Assembly: GCA_032173965.1 (NCBI GenBank)
Contig: CM063284.1
Coordinates: forward strand, 115,356,410-115,420,409
Source: Sitta carolinensis
Lineage: Eukaryota > Chordata > Aves > Passeriformes > Sittidae
Reading direction: 5' to 3'
DNA: 64,000 nucleotides
Shown: one piece after another, positions 47,801-60,665 of the stretch
How positions within the stretch are numbered: position 1 is the first letter of the stretch
Layout: every line of letters starts with the position of its first letter
Position numbers and translations under genes: made by a program
Notes under the pieces: generated by a model
Database searches by the model: none
What the model was told of the DNA's origin: nothing
Seen by the model: the letters and a program-made list of their open reading frames with translations, nothing else

Positions 47801-50800
47801 TTTCCTTATCAGAAGAGTTGTGAATAATGCTTGGAACCTGAAAACAAAGATGCAGAGGTGGGAACTGTATTCATTTTTTCTTTCATAGGAAATATTTAAA
47901 GTAAAACATTTCTGCCCTCATAAGTACTTCTTTGCAGCAGGTTCTCGGTATGCTGGTGTAAAAATTGGATAATGACAGCACAGACAGTAAGATGAGAAAA
48001 TTAATTGAAGAAGAGACTGCTGGCAGTGCAGAGACACTTGCTGGAAACCTCACCAACTGTAAACCACATTTGTAGTATCATGGCTTACATCCAGTGTGGA
48101 CAGCATCTGCAGTGCAAAGCCATTGGGAGGTTCACTGGTGGTGAGCACAAAGCTTGCTTCACTGCATTAGTAACTAGCAGATAAGATAGCTGTGAATCCA
48201 GACTCTGAGTCTTGCACTGAACATCTTTAAGATGAGAATCCACTGAGTACTTACTTCTTCAATGACTCCCAGCAGCATTTCCTGGGAGCCATGCGACAAA
48301 GTACCAGAGGGCTGGGCTTTGATTTCAGTAGTTTCATTGTGGAGTTGTTCTTATCTCTTAAAATGGATCCTTTCAAAATGTACTTTGTTTTTGGTGGGAA
48401 TAGTGACGAAAAGGAGCTGATTTAAGGAAAATTGAATGGGGGAAGTGTCACGTGTTTTGCAGTGTTGAGATTCCAGGCATCCTTGCTATGAAAAACAGGA
48501 GTTAAATTACCCAGGTTTTGTGTGGGTTTGCTGAGTTGCTTTAGTTTGTTTGTCCTCTGTCAGTCTCTAATAATGCTATTATTTACTTTCACTAAACAGA
48601 AAAAAATGAATTCAGTGATCTCTGTTGCTCAGTGTCTGCTGGGAATACTGGTACTGGGTTGTATCACTGCAAATAATGGTATGTTCTTGCTTGGACTGTT
48701 GGCAGAAACACTGGGGAGAGTCTAACACCCTAACTCAATATTGCTTACATATCTTCTATTTTCTTTTGACAAAATCATTGCACGGTGCTGCCTCAACATG
48801 GTCTTCTGTGAGCTGCAAGGAGCAGATCATGTCATTATTGAACTGGCTAGTTCAGTCCGTGTGATAAGTAACACGGAACTTTATGGAGTACTTTTGGAAA
48901 TTTCTCTGACTAATACATGTTTTGGGGCATCAGAACATATCCTTTGATTAGACAATTTCTAAATAGCAGCATTTGTTATACCTGTCATTTGATTTTATGC
49001 CCTGATACCACGTGTGTGTCCCTGTGTGTCCCTGCAGATCTGTATCACCAATACAGGGAATTTGGGGCATGTTTTCAGAATTACAGCCAGGCTTGCACAG
49101 AATGGCAGAGCCCATCAGCCCTCTGTTTAGCCTCTACTGACAGTTAAAGACTGGCATTAGCAGCTTTTTATCCTTCTCACCCCCTTTCCTGAACTTTGTG
49201 CTGTACACGAAGCAGTCCTGCACAGCACTGCCTGTTAAGTTGCTGCCTTGCTGAATAAATTACAGAGGCAATCTGCTAAAAAGGAAGAGGTGATGCTTTT
49301 CTTTCTCTATGTGGTTCTTGTTCTCTTTGTCATGTTTTCTTGATTTTCTCAAGTCATCCTGTTTTGTGTGCTGTTGACAAGTAAATCACCGAGAGATGCA
49401 AACAGCAAAAGAGCAGAGGAAATGCCTGGTGCATACTGAGAAGCAAATATTCCAGTTATTCCAAGCATGGGGAAATGGTGCTCAGGGCAGTCACAGGACA
49501 CTTTTGAGCATCTCCAAGGATGGAAGTCCAGCAGACTCTCTGGACTTTTGTTTCAGTGTTTCACTTCCCTGAAAATAAAAAGTCTTCTCCCCCGAATAAG
49601 GCTGTAATATGCCATGTTGCAGCTCTGGTCAGTGCTCCCCTTCCTCCCTATGCACCTTTGAGGACAGTCTGTGTCCCCTCCCATCAGGCAGTAGCAGATA
49701 GTGGGTAGGTCTCCCTGTAGCCCTTTCTTTTCATGACTGAGCAAGCACAGTGCCCTCACTCTCTCCATCTATGCTCCAGCTCCTCAGCTGGCTCTGGTGG
49801 GTCAACATGGGCCTGGCACTGGGCAGCCTGTGCTGCTCCAGGCAGCATGTCTACAGGAAAAGCTCTTTTCTGTGCTGCACCTCATGAGTACCCTGAGACT
49901 GGTTTCTCTTTTCATGTCAGCTGACCTTAATTTATTTCTTTTTTCAACCTTTTTGCATGACATCTCCAAAATAGTAGCATTTTCAAGTGCTTCCATGGAG
50001 TATGATGTAACACCAAAATCTATGTATGGTAGAAGAAAAGAAAAAAAGCAAGTGTTAATTCTTAAGTCAGTTGCTTTTATCTTTTATGATGTTCATTTTT
50101 ACAACTATATCCATCCAGCAAGACTTGATCCTGACTTTTTTTTCTTGAAAAACTTAAAATGTTTGTATGAAATTAAATATTCTGCAGTCAAATGCAAACA
50201 CCCAACCCAAAAAGGTGGATGCTACTCCAGATCCCATGTCTATGTGTAAGTCATATTCTGTTAGCAAATGAAGTGGAAAAATGGTTCTTAAGCAGTTTCT
50301 TCTGCTGCTTCCCTAATTTTTTATATTAAGTTGCCCCTGGTATTTCACGAGTTTCTATCCAGATACTGTATACTCTTGCAGCAAATCCAAACACAGTTTA
50401 GCAGAGCAAAGAACATTTGGAGACTGGCTCAGTGCCCAGAGCCTGCTTTTAACCTCTGCAAAGGCCCTTGTCTTTCTCAGCAGCACTGAGTGGGGTATAG
50501 ATATCCAACATTTTCTAGCTAGGGGAGAAAAAAGAAAATTTCAAGATAGAATTTCTGAATCTTAGTGAATCAGGTGTAACAAATACTGGCCTGAAAGGAG
50601 ACATTAGATTGTAAACATCCTAAGAAGCAGGATCAGGCATGCTTAAACACCCAGGTTAATGAGCAGAGAGCAATGGCACTTGATGAATTCTCATGTAATT
50701 TTTTGAGATATCCACTATCTCCCAGCTGAAAATTCACACACAGTTATTCTGTATATATATTCTAGAAACATTATGACCATTAAATACTGTCTAAAACAGG

Positions 50801-52117
50801 TATAAATTCTGCATGGCTAATTTAGTCTTTGGACAGTGCATTTTCTTCTTACAAGTATACTTCAGAATTCCTCTAGAGTAATCCACCAACTCATCAAGGA
50901 ACTGTTGAGTGTAAGTTAAAGCAAATAGTATGTCAAGAGATTGACAACTTGATTTTATGTTGTTATTTCTCACTGACTGGAGAAATTTGATCTGTCTCTC
51001 CATCCCTGAAATAAAGTAATCCCAACACAATATTGAAGCACTCGTGAAGAGCCGTTGCTCATAGCATGATGCTCCTCTTGGAACTTGAAATAATGTGCAT
51101 CCCTTTACAAGGTACATGAATAAAATATTAGAAAGGTAGAATTTGTGACCTAGTTAGAAGTTATGTGCATGATATCTTCTCCTTGGTTGAACTGAGAAAA
51201 CTACTAGAGTGGGGGATATCTTTATATACAACAAACCTTATCATAGTTTTTGGTTTTGTTTCTTTTAGTGAAAGGGTCATTTACGAATGTGTGCTCTTTT
51301 GATTTGGGGCTGAACATTAAAGAGCTAGACATCCGAAAACTTAATATGCACAGTGAAATTTAATTAGGTAGCTGCATAAAAATCAAAGGGATTCTTTTGT
51401 AGACAGGAAGCAAGAATCCCCTTTTGGTACTTTCAGCACATATGCAGCTAAGTCCTGTTTTCATCTCCTCCTCTTCAGCAAGAAGTGTTAATAATAATAG
51501 ATGTGTATGATCTGCTGCCAAGGGTGATGGGCCAGGGATATGAGGAGGAATGGACTGTATTCCTTCCTCTTGCATGGTGCCTTCTTCATGTAGCAAAAGT
51601 GCACATAGTCTAATATTTCAAAAGGCAGTCATCAACTTTGTACATTCCAATTTGATTTGCTAAATTTGGTCTCCACAGACACCAAGCACCTATTTCATGG
51701 TCACAGTTTGACTTTTGGATGCTAAGTACCTCTTGAAAGTATGCACAGAATCTCTGAATTTAGGCTTAAATAGGCATTTCCATGGAAAAGCTTTTTCAGT
51801 ACCTGAATTCATCTTTCTTTTTTTTTGTAAAAATTGGGAAAAAGTATATCTGTTTATAAAAGCATTTTTATATCTATAGTGTGGACTAACTGTTGGGAAA
51901 GATATTAAGCTTCAAATGTGCTCCAGTTATACCTCTCCAACTTAAGTTTTCAAATTATTTTCAATTTCAAAAAATTGTTTTCTTTTCTGGTAGATTAGTC
52001 AATACTGAATAAAATTAGATTTTATAATAATTTTATAACTCTCAGAATGAGAGGATACCTGCAATATTTGTGAATCATAATTGTATGAAACTCATTAAAA
52101 GAAAAAAGTCAGCAAAA
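44865..52117. other. long intergenic stretch without supported genes
   Basis: The segment 44,900-45,420 is GC-richer with many overlapping ORFs on both strands. A 17-nt A run lies at 46271-46287. Frames at 49797-50249 (+) and 50791-51117 (-) exceed 100 codons but have no domain or splice support. No transposon is recognised. Confidence 0.35.
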
Positions 52118-52168
52118 CACAGAATCACAGAATGAACTGGTTTGGAAAAGACCTTTGAGATCATCAAC
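52118..52168 (-). mobile_element. CR1 3' terminal fragment
   Basis: CACAGAATCACAGAATGAAC followed by TTTGGAAAAGACCTTTGAGATCATCAA (split here at its natural word boundary) is the reverse complement of the extreme CR1 3' end, including the terminal octamer-type repeat. A second copy of CCTTTGAGATCA follows at 52171, a small local duplication. Confidence 0.75.
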
Positions 52169-54737
52169 AGCCTTTGAGATCAACACAAAAAACACTATGC
52201 AAGTGAGGAGATAGAGGATTCCATTATGGGTAACACCAGGTATACTTTCTGAGCAAGGTCACTGACACATCCAAATATAAATATTTCATATAAACCATCA
52301 CACTTTTTAAATCGCCTTTTAATGGCAGTCACCAAAGCCAGCAAAATTTCCCAGTATTTCATTCAGGCAACAGTCAGTGAGAAATTGAATTTCATTCTCT
52401 TAAACATTTCCATTTCTCTTTTGTAGCTGTGTCACTGCCTTGATTGTTTCAGGTTTGTTTTGTTTCATTTTTCCTCTCTATTATGGTATTTTTTTCAAAA
52501 ATGCGGTGAGTTTAATATTTTTGCAATGAAATATGTTTAGGGGGTGTTTTAACATAATCTTTTTTTTTTTTACTCGTGGGAAATATGGTGGAAGTAAGCT
52601 TTTCTGTGTTGTGCAATTTGTGGTTCCCACCTCCTGCTGTATTAATGCACTGTGTGCTCCTCAGCAGAGCATGGGCAGCAGTTTCTAGCTTTCTCTCCAC
52701 TCATTTGCATGTTGGCCAGCTTGGGCACAGAGCATTCCTCTGTGTGTCTGCACATGCCAGTGTGTGGTCTCCTAATTAAGATTTGTCGTCATCCAGGTAG
52801 TTCAAATAAAATTTTGCATGTGGTTTTCACTTTTCCTATTGTGGTATTTCTATGATTTTAATTTCAAGGATGAGACTTCTCTGAACCTGCATGAAGGCAA
52901 AAAGCAGAGCTGTAGAAAGTATATTTAAGTATAAATATTTTAACTTTCCATAAGATGCATTTAGTTGGTGTGATGTTTCCTATTTGAGAATTGTTTTATA
53001 ATAATTTGATTCCATTTTTCTTTCATTTCAATTTCCATCAGCAAGGCTAAACAGTCTTTGCTTTAATTATTCTTCATTAAGATTTATATCTCTGAGATTA
53101 AACTGAGATAAGATTTGCAATTCTCAGGTTGTGGTTGTCTGAAGCAGAGCCAGGCTGAGGAAGCAAACTCCCTGTTTTCCAGCAAGTGAAAATAGGAAAA
53201 ATCATCTACACTCCCTGAATCGTCACTACAGTGCCTGCATGCTTACCCCAGGCATGGGCACACCCTGCTTTTGAGTTAAGAGATGCTGAAGAAGATATGT
53301 CCTTGACAATGCCTTTGAGAATTTGTTATGAGATGTGTCCCTCTGCTGATAATATCCAGGGACAGATGTCTCTTCCATTCTTCAGATGTATCTCAAATAA
53401 GATATCCAGATGTTAGGCTGGCCTCTTTCTCCATTTTAAAATCCTCAGTGGGCTCTTCTTGCATGGCAAACACTTTGGTCATTCCTCCCTTTGGGATTTT
53501 TAAATTTTGTATATGCAGTGCCAGTCACAGGACTCTGAGATTTGTTTTTATTTCATATCATGGGTGCTTTTTATTGTAAGAATATTGAACTGGCAAGGGA
53601 CTAGCTAAAAGGATCACTGGTGGAACAAGGTGGAGTTCTATGTAATTTTGTATGTTATATTCACATTTCAATGGCTCTTAGTTCTAAAGGTCTCAACCTC
53701 ATTGTGAAGATATTGTTTAATGAGTTTCTGAATGTGTTGTATTACTGGAGTGGCCTGGCACCACAAATGGCAGGAGAGTTTCTGTCCTGGCAGTACCCAG
53801 CCTGGGTGTAGCTGTCCCCAAGTCAGTCAGTCTGTCTTGAAAAGGAGCATCACTCCTTCCTAATGATTTGCATATCCTTTTGCTTACCAAATGGTCAAAA
53901 AAATACATTCCTAAAAAATGGTGAAAATGTTTAGAATTTATCTAGTAACAAACTTAACTTTAAGATGCACAGATCTCCTCATATTGGTTGTTAAAATTTT
54001 CCACTTGACCTTGATTTCACTAGCAGATTTCCTGTTGAAATTAGGATAATGAGCCATTGCAGTACGCCAGCTGCCCAGCCATTGTGGACTGTTTTTTCTA
54101 GGAGTTCCAGAAGGATTTTTTGGAGAGAAATTTGAATGACTGTGGGATTTTATAGAAAAAAGCTACAGAAAAATGGCAGTTCAGAGGAGAATGTGGTAGC
54201 TCACACCCTTATAATTAAAGAAGTTAACGTTTTTTTTACAATCTGAGTCTAGTCCAGAGTTTCTTATCTTAGTTTGGGTGCTCCCTGTCTAGGTGTGAGG
54301 CATTTTCTGCCCTTACAGAAGAGATTAAATCTTAGCTGAAGCTCAGAGGGGAAGCCAGCTTTATGTACATCACTCAGTGTCATGATTTTTTGTGATTTTG
54401 AGAAGTCTGATATTAGCTGTCCTTATGTTGTTTTGGATCTCAGATGGTTTAGAGTATTTTTTTTTTCTTTCTCTTATTTTTCTCTCTTTTTTTTTTTTTT
54501 TCCCCAAAGAGAACTGAAAAGATGAGGACAGTTGCTTTAAATAGTCATGTAGAGGCCATTTGCACCTGTCTAGTAGGAGCTAGTGACCAATCAGTTCTTT
54601 GCACATATCTCAGCTACTGTGTGTTTGGCACTGCATCAGCATATCTATTATTGATTTTTAAGAGGAGTACTTTGGGGGCACTTCATGTTTATAAGAGAAA
54701 GTATTGTGGAGATCAGTCTTCCCTGTTGGAGTGAACC
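52169..54737. other. intergenic sequence, nothing supported
   Basis: AT-rich unique-looking sequence with a T-rich patch at 54,458-54,502. I see no coding or repeat signal that I can support. Confidence 0.35.
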
Positions 54738-54862
54738 AGGCTGGATGGGGCTTTGAGCCAACTTGGTCTATTTGAAGGTGGTGTCCCTGACTATGGTGGG
54801 GATGTTGGAACCAAATGATCTTTAAGGACCCTTCAAATCCAAACCCTTCTCTAATTCTGTGA
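54738..54862 (+). mobile_element. CR1 LINE 3' fragment
   Basis: CAGGCTGGATGGGGCTTTGA, then CTTGGTCTA, GATGATCTTTAA-like wording and TAATTCTGTGATA reproduce the terminal part of CR1 3' regions in + orientation. It is a very short, 5'-truncated insertion. Confidence 0.8.
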
Positions 54863-56299
54863 TACAAATCTGCTTGCACAGGCCTTGTTAAGTTACTTAA
54901 AGGGAAAAAAAAATCTAATAAAGAGTATCAATGAGAAAGGAGAGGAATGGTGACTGTGCACAGGTGTTGGTGCATGCCATGGCAGCAGTGCCCCACTTTG
55001 CCTGTCTGCAGGAAGCAGGTCTGTCCATCACCAGGAAGAAACACTGAGCTCTCAATGGTAAAAAACATTTTCAAACTCTACTGTGCATGCAGTATAAAGC
55101 TGTACATCAATATATCCTGCTGTATTGTCATCTGAGTCATACAGCTACAGGATAAATGAAATCCTGGCTTTCCAGATCCAGGAAGAAATTCAAGAAAAAA
55201 TTGAAAAGCACCTAAGAATCAACTATAGTTGTTGTCAGACATAAGTTGCCTTCTTGGAGGCCAAGCATTTGGTATTGGTTTATCACAAGTAGGTTGGTTC
55301 TTCCAAGGCAGGGCTGACCTTGTATTCTACTGCAAATTCCACAGAAGGAGTGGGACAAGCAGAGTCTGTTTATTTCTTGTCTATTTATCATCTTCCTTTC
55401 TTATTAAAAAAAAAAAAAAAAAACAAACCAAAGAAACAAGTGCATGTAACTTGTTGGTGGCCTTTCTGGGTTCTTCAGCATTGGAACTGGGCCATACAGG
55501 GAGGTAGTTGGAGTAGCCAAAATTTGGTGACAGGGGTCTGGCATGGTGCTTGCTAAACACGTAAGAATTGCACTTGTGTGAATAATTAGAACTTGAAAAA
55601 TATTCATGTGACACCTCTTATGCTAAACAGTATATTTAATAGGGAAGGGAGGATCTGATGCTTTTAGCTATCCTGATAAGTCCTTGCTCATAAATTCCAC
55701 TGAAATTTATGCTATATTCTTCATTTTCTCTACTTTTTCTTGCAGTTCCGTGTTAATGTTTAAAAATACTCACTGTGGTGTATGTGGGCCTTCTCAGCTG
55801 TGTTAAGGGTGTTGTGTTGATTAAGAGATTTTTCTGAAATGTGTTGCTGAAGGGCACTATCTTGGACTGATAAAGTGCCTCTGGACATCTATTACCAGAA
55901 CAGGTCATCTGCTTAAACAGGGCAGTTAGTTCTGCTTTGGGCTTTCATCCTGCATCTACCAGTGCTGCCTGTCTGAGGATTTGCTGTCCTGCTGGCAGAG
56001 ACATGAGTCCTCACAGAGGGCTGTCCACAGACTGCTTAACAGTCCCATGTGTGAGACATGTAGTCATGAGACTATTGTGTGTAACACTGAAGAACTTATG
56101 CAGTCTGTAAATTAGTTCAGAAATTGGTCTGCCTCCACATTACTCTATGGGCTTTATCCATTGACAGTTTTGTCAGTGCACACTGCTGTTGCAGATGCTA
56201 AATAGTGTAGTCTGAGGCTCCTAGGCCTGAAGTTTCTGAGTTTCTAGACTCAGTTTCTTCATGCTGGTTTATTTTGGGAAGACCTGGTTCTCACAGGCT
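54863..56299. other. intergenic sequence, nothing supported
   Basis: An 18-nt A run lies at 55406-55423. The small ORFs around it read through the homopolymer and are artefacts. No gene or repeat family is recognised. Confidence 0.35.
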
Positions 56300-56553
56300 T
56301 GACATAAACATTGCAAGTGTTATTGTAACAAGTGTAATGCTCTGGATTCCTGTCTGTGGGACGGACGTTCTCTGTGTCTTTCGGTTTGGGCCAATGGGAT
56401 GAAGAGTTCTGTCACTCTTCTGACCAGTGAGAGTGGCCTGTTCTAGAAGATATATAAAGGGGGTCAGGTTTTGAATAAAGATTGGAGTCAAATGAATTTG
56501 CCAAACAAGGTTCGTGTCGTTTGTTACTCGCCCGCAGTGACAAAATAGTATCA
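56300..56553 (+). mobile_element. short retroviral-type LTR
   Basis: A 254-bp segment starts TGACAT and ends GTATCA. It has a CCAAT box in GGGCCAATGGG (about 56388-56398), TATATAAAGG near 56451-56460, and a poly(A)-type signal GAATAAAG near 56473-56480. The order CCAAT, TATA, poly(A) signal and CA terminus is that of a compact LTR with a short R-U5. One base after the end, TGGGGTTTTGTTCCG (from 56555) resembles a degraded proline-type tRNA primer-binding site, so this may be a 5' LTR with some leader sequence. No viral gene is visible downstream. The 5' boundary is inferred. Confidence 0.55.
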
Positions 56554-58862
56554 TTGGGGTTTTGTTCCGTGGCACAAATGATGAAACCAGTCATGCACTG
56601 AAAGCTCCACAGAAGGTTTATGTGTTTGATTTTTGTATGTATATCTTCTTCAGTCATTTCTGTCCTGGGTCCAGAGCCAAGCTCCGTAAAGCTCGTGTGG
56701 TGGTTTCACAATTTAATGGATATCCTCTCGGGAAATCCTTGAGACCTGGAGCAGTATGTTTATTGTGGCACCAGAGGATTATGGCAACTCATTGTACAAG
56801 AACTACTCTGGTATTAATACTTCCACTTTTTATTACTGTGACCTCTTTCTAACACTTAGAATAGGCTATACATTCTTTACATAATGTATACTGGTGTTCA
56901 CTAAACAATATATTGCACTATATAGTTCACACTGACATTCATATCATAAATGCATCTGAGTTTCTACTATTGGAATAAACCACGTGTATGTGAGTTATTA
57001 TGTCTATATACTTGTATCTTTTAGAATGTAAGAGTGTATTCTAATTGGTACGGGAAGAGGAAAACTCTTTTGTGCATGCACTTATGTGGTAACTGTGTTC
57101 TGGAGTTCTCTTCAAAGGCATTGTGATAGTGGGTCTTCCTCAGCTTGGCATTTCTGCCCTTCTGATGGCTCACAGCCTCACAGCAGAGGGGAAAATTGCT
57201 TCTCCCCTTCCTCCATCACTGCCTTTTTTCACATGGAAAGATATGTAGAAAGCTGCATGCTGCAGCAGAGGTGTTTTCCTCCCAAATAAATACACTGACT
57301 TATTTTTCTCTTACCTATTGCATACATGACTGCTTAATTACAGGAATATTATCTCAAAATTTTAAAATTGTGTGCTTTTCTGTCAGCCAATTTATTGTGA
57401 AGATATTTGCAATCATTTTTAGCAGATGTAACAAAATACAAAGGTTTGGATTTTTTTCTTGCGTGGACTTTAATAACTGGTTTACATCTTAAAAAAGTAG
57501 CTAATTATTTTGGGGAGAAAAAGGAGAAGGTGCTGCATATGAAATGAAAGACATATTGATTGAGTAGACAGGAGTAGTGTTCTGTAAATACAATACTGCC
57601 ATGATTTTAAAAAGCATTGTCTAAAATAAATGCTTTAGAAAAGAGAGACTAAGAAAAAAAAAAATAGGGAAAATTTTTACATATAGATTTACAAAGATTA
57701 AAGAGTAGATTTTTCTTGCATTTTGTTGTTAGCTTGGAATATATCCTGTCATCCCTCCCAGCAAGGGAAGTGTGGAGGATTTTTAAGCACACAAATATTT
57801 TGCTCTTTGACCTTAACTTTGAGTAGGGGAAAACAGATCATCACTGTAGATTCCATATGTTCATGTCAAAATGAACTAGCAGCTGCCCTGAAATAACACT
57901 AACATTTACATATTGATATTTTTCCCTCAGTTACTTGTAAAGTAGCTGACATTGATTCCATGCCCTACTAAATTTTTATCACAAAAACAGAGTTGTGGTT
58001 TTTTTCTTTGCAGTATTTTCTCTCTTCTTTATTTGGAAATAGCCAAAAACACATAGCCAAAAACAAACAGATTGTTTTTCTAGAACAAAAACTTTAAAGT
58101 TTTTTGTTGTCCTTCAGTAAATTAAAAATTGCCTTTTGGCATTTTGGCCCGCTTTGCATTCATTTATTGATCCCCAGCACATCTGCATTTCATCTCACAC
58201 ATCGGATACTGCGTCATGTGCAATCTTGTGTTCTGAGACTTCCCTAATGCCCTTTTAATTAGTTGTCGTTATTACACAGCTCATAGGCTTCAGCCACGTT
58301 GATGTCATCATTTATCTCACCTTTCATGTGAAATAGTCCCTATTGCTGTTGTGGCTGCCTTGCATTTCTTCCCCTCCCTTCTCCTGGCATGGACTGGTAT
58401 CCTTGGTGTCCTGTTTCCATGACCTTCAACACTGATGGGCATGCACCTGCAGTGTCACTGCTATGTTGTGTGTTGGGGTTTTTTAATACCTTTTTCATAT
58501 ATTCTTTTCTCGTGGGTTTTTTTTCAGAATCCTCTGGAGCATTACATTCCCCTGTTCAGAGTGTGGACGAGGGCTTGGCATTCTGCTTTTACAGGTACCT
58601 TTTTGAATTAAAATGCACATTTTTTTCTCAGGGGGTTGATAAAAGGAAAGCAATTCCAGAATGATTTTACTATGCCCTCCTCTCCTGTCTCAGGAGGTAT
58701 GTTGTGATAATGACTTTCTCTTCCTCCACCTTTACTAGTTGATTGGGTTGGCAGATTCATTAGCTGCAAGTATATAGTTGAATGCCATTTCAGAAAGATT
58801 GAGGCTTTCTCTTCTCTTACTGACCTCAGTCACGCAGCCATGTATGTGTCAGTGTTGCAGAA
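56554..58862. other. possible proviral leader, then intergenic sequence
   Basis: The first few hundred bases may be leftover internal sequence of the LTR element, but I recognise no gag, pol or env. The rest is AT-rich and feature-poor. A local direct repeat ATAGCCAAAAACA occurs near 58,040-58,070. Confidence 0.3.
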
Positions 58863-59222
58863 TCCTTTTTGGAAGTACTCCAGTAGTTCCAGGCTTTTTC
58901 TCACTCTTTATTCCCAAGCTGTGTTGGTTACAGCCAGTCCATTCAGTAAATTTGTTTTAGCTTTTTACAATGGAGACCTCCAGTGCAAGTGAATGCTTCA
59001 TGCCTTAGTCCTCCAGAGCTTTCTTTTTATTTCTGTTACTTACCTGACTCCTTTTTGGAAGTATTGCAGTAGTTTCAGGCTTTTTACCATCCTTTATTCC
59101 CAGCCTGTACTTTGGTCACTGTTTTTCCATTCAGAGAATTGTGTTAGCATTTTGTAACAGAGACCTTCGGTGCAAACAAGCACTGGTAGCCTCAGTACTT
59201 CAGAGCTTTCTGTTACTTATTT
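58863..59222 (+). repeat. diverged 186-bp tandem duplication
   Basis: Copy 1 begins at 58863 and copy 2 at 59049. Both start TCCTTTTTGGAAGTA and share AGGCTTTTT, CTTTATTCCCA, TTCCATTCAG-type wording, GAGACCT, GTGCAA and CAGAGCTTTCT in the same order, ending GTTACTTA. Substitutions and small indels throughout show the duplication is old. It abuts the 3' end of a CR1 element at 59254. Confidence 0.85.
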
Positions 59223-59253
59223 GGTTATTACTACTACTTTCCAAATACTGAGT

Positions 59254-60665
59254 CACACAGAATCAGAGAATGGGTGAGGTTGGAATGGACCATAGTGGGT
59301 CCAACCTCCTTGCTTAAGCAGCATCCTCCTAAAGTACATGGCACAGAATTTTGTCCAGACAGTTCTTGAATATCTCCAGTGAGGGAGACTGTGACCTTTC
59401 AGAGCAATCTGTTCCAGAGCTCACTAAAGTTCTCCTGGTAGAGAAGTTCTTCCTCATATTCAGGTGGAGTTTTCTGTGGATCATATACTGCCTGTTGCCT
59501 CTTGTCCTATTTCTTGGCACCTCTGACAAGAGCCTGGATCCATCTTCTTGACACCTTCCCTTCGGATACTGATAGACATTGGTGAGGTCCCCTCCCAGTT
59601 GTCCCTTCTCAAGGCTGAACAGGCCCAACTCCCTCAGCCTTTCCTCATAAGAGAGAAGCTCCAGTCCCTTAATTATCTTTATTGCCCTTTGCTGGACCTG
59701 CTCCAGCAGCACCATGTCTCTCTCGTCCTGAGGAGCCCAGAACTGCACACAGCACCCCAGATGTGGCCTCACCAGGGCTGAGGAGAGGGGCAGGATCCCC
59801 TCCCTCGACCTGCTGGCAATGCCCTTCCTAATGCAGCCCAGGACACCTTTGGCCTTCTTGGCCCCAGGACACTGCTGGCTCATGGGCAGATGTGCCCACC
59901 AGGACTCCCAGGTCCCTCTCTGCAGAGCTGCTCCCCAGCAGGTCATCCCCAGCCTGTGCTGGTGCGTGGGGTTATTTTTCCCCAGGTGCAGGACCCTGCA
60001 TTTGCCTTTTCTGAACTTCAGACAGTTCTTCTCTGCCCATCTCTCCAAATGGTCGAGGTCCTTCTGCAGGGCCACACAGCTCTCTGTGGAATCAACCACT
60101 GGTCCCAGCTTGGTGCCATTAGTGACGAGGCATTTGCCCCTTCATCCAAATTACTGATGAATGAGTTGAGCAGTACTGGGCCCAGTATAGAACTGGGGGA
60201 CACCACTGGTGACAAGCCTGTGACTAGACCCTGTGCCACTGATTATGACCCTTGGGATCTGCTGTTTAGCCTGTTCTCAATCCTAAGAATTGCACTGTCC
60301 AGGCATCCAGCCCACGATTCCTGAGTTTGCCTATGAGGATGTTGTGAGAGACAGGATCAAAAGCCTTGCTGAAATCAAGGCAGGCTCTCCCCTCATGCAT
60401 CCAGGCAGTTGTTTCATCACAGAAGGCAATCAGGTTGGTCAAACATGATTTACTTTTAGTGAGGTACTAAACTGATACTCCTGAGCACCTTCTTGTCATC
60501 CATGTGGATAGAGATGGCCTCTAGAATGAGCCAGTTCATCACATTTCCAGGGAGGAAGGTGAGGCTGGCTGGCTGGTAGTTTTCTGTATCCATTTTGCAG
60601 CCCATTTTGGAAGCTGGGGTGCTTTTTTCTAGTCCTCAGTCACAAGTCCATTCACAATACTCTGA
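59254..60665 (-). mobile_element. CR1 LINE with reverse-transcriptase remnant, 5' truncated
   Basis: This is the longest transposon here, on the minus strand. A 256-codon open frame (60099 down to 59329, opening at GTG after a stop) encodes the C-terminal part of CR1 ORF2, including LERWAEKNCLKFRKGKCRVL, ALVRPHLGCCVQFWAP and SYEERLRELGLFSLEKGQL. Upstream, shifted frames carry CLDFSKAFDPVSHNIL and NYQPASLTFLPGNVMNW-like fragments of the polymerase core. The catalytic FADD motif has been destroyed near 60120-60135 and frameshifts separate the blocks, so it is inactive. It ends at the CR1 terminal repeat CACACAGAATCAGAGAA. Confidence 0.9.
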
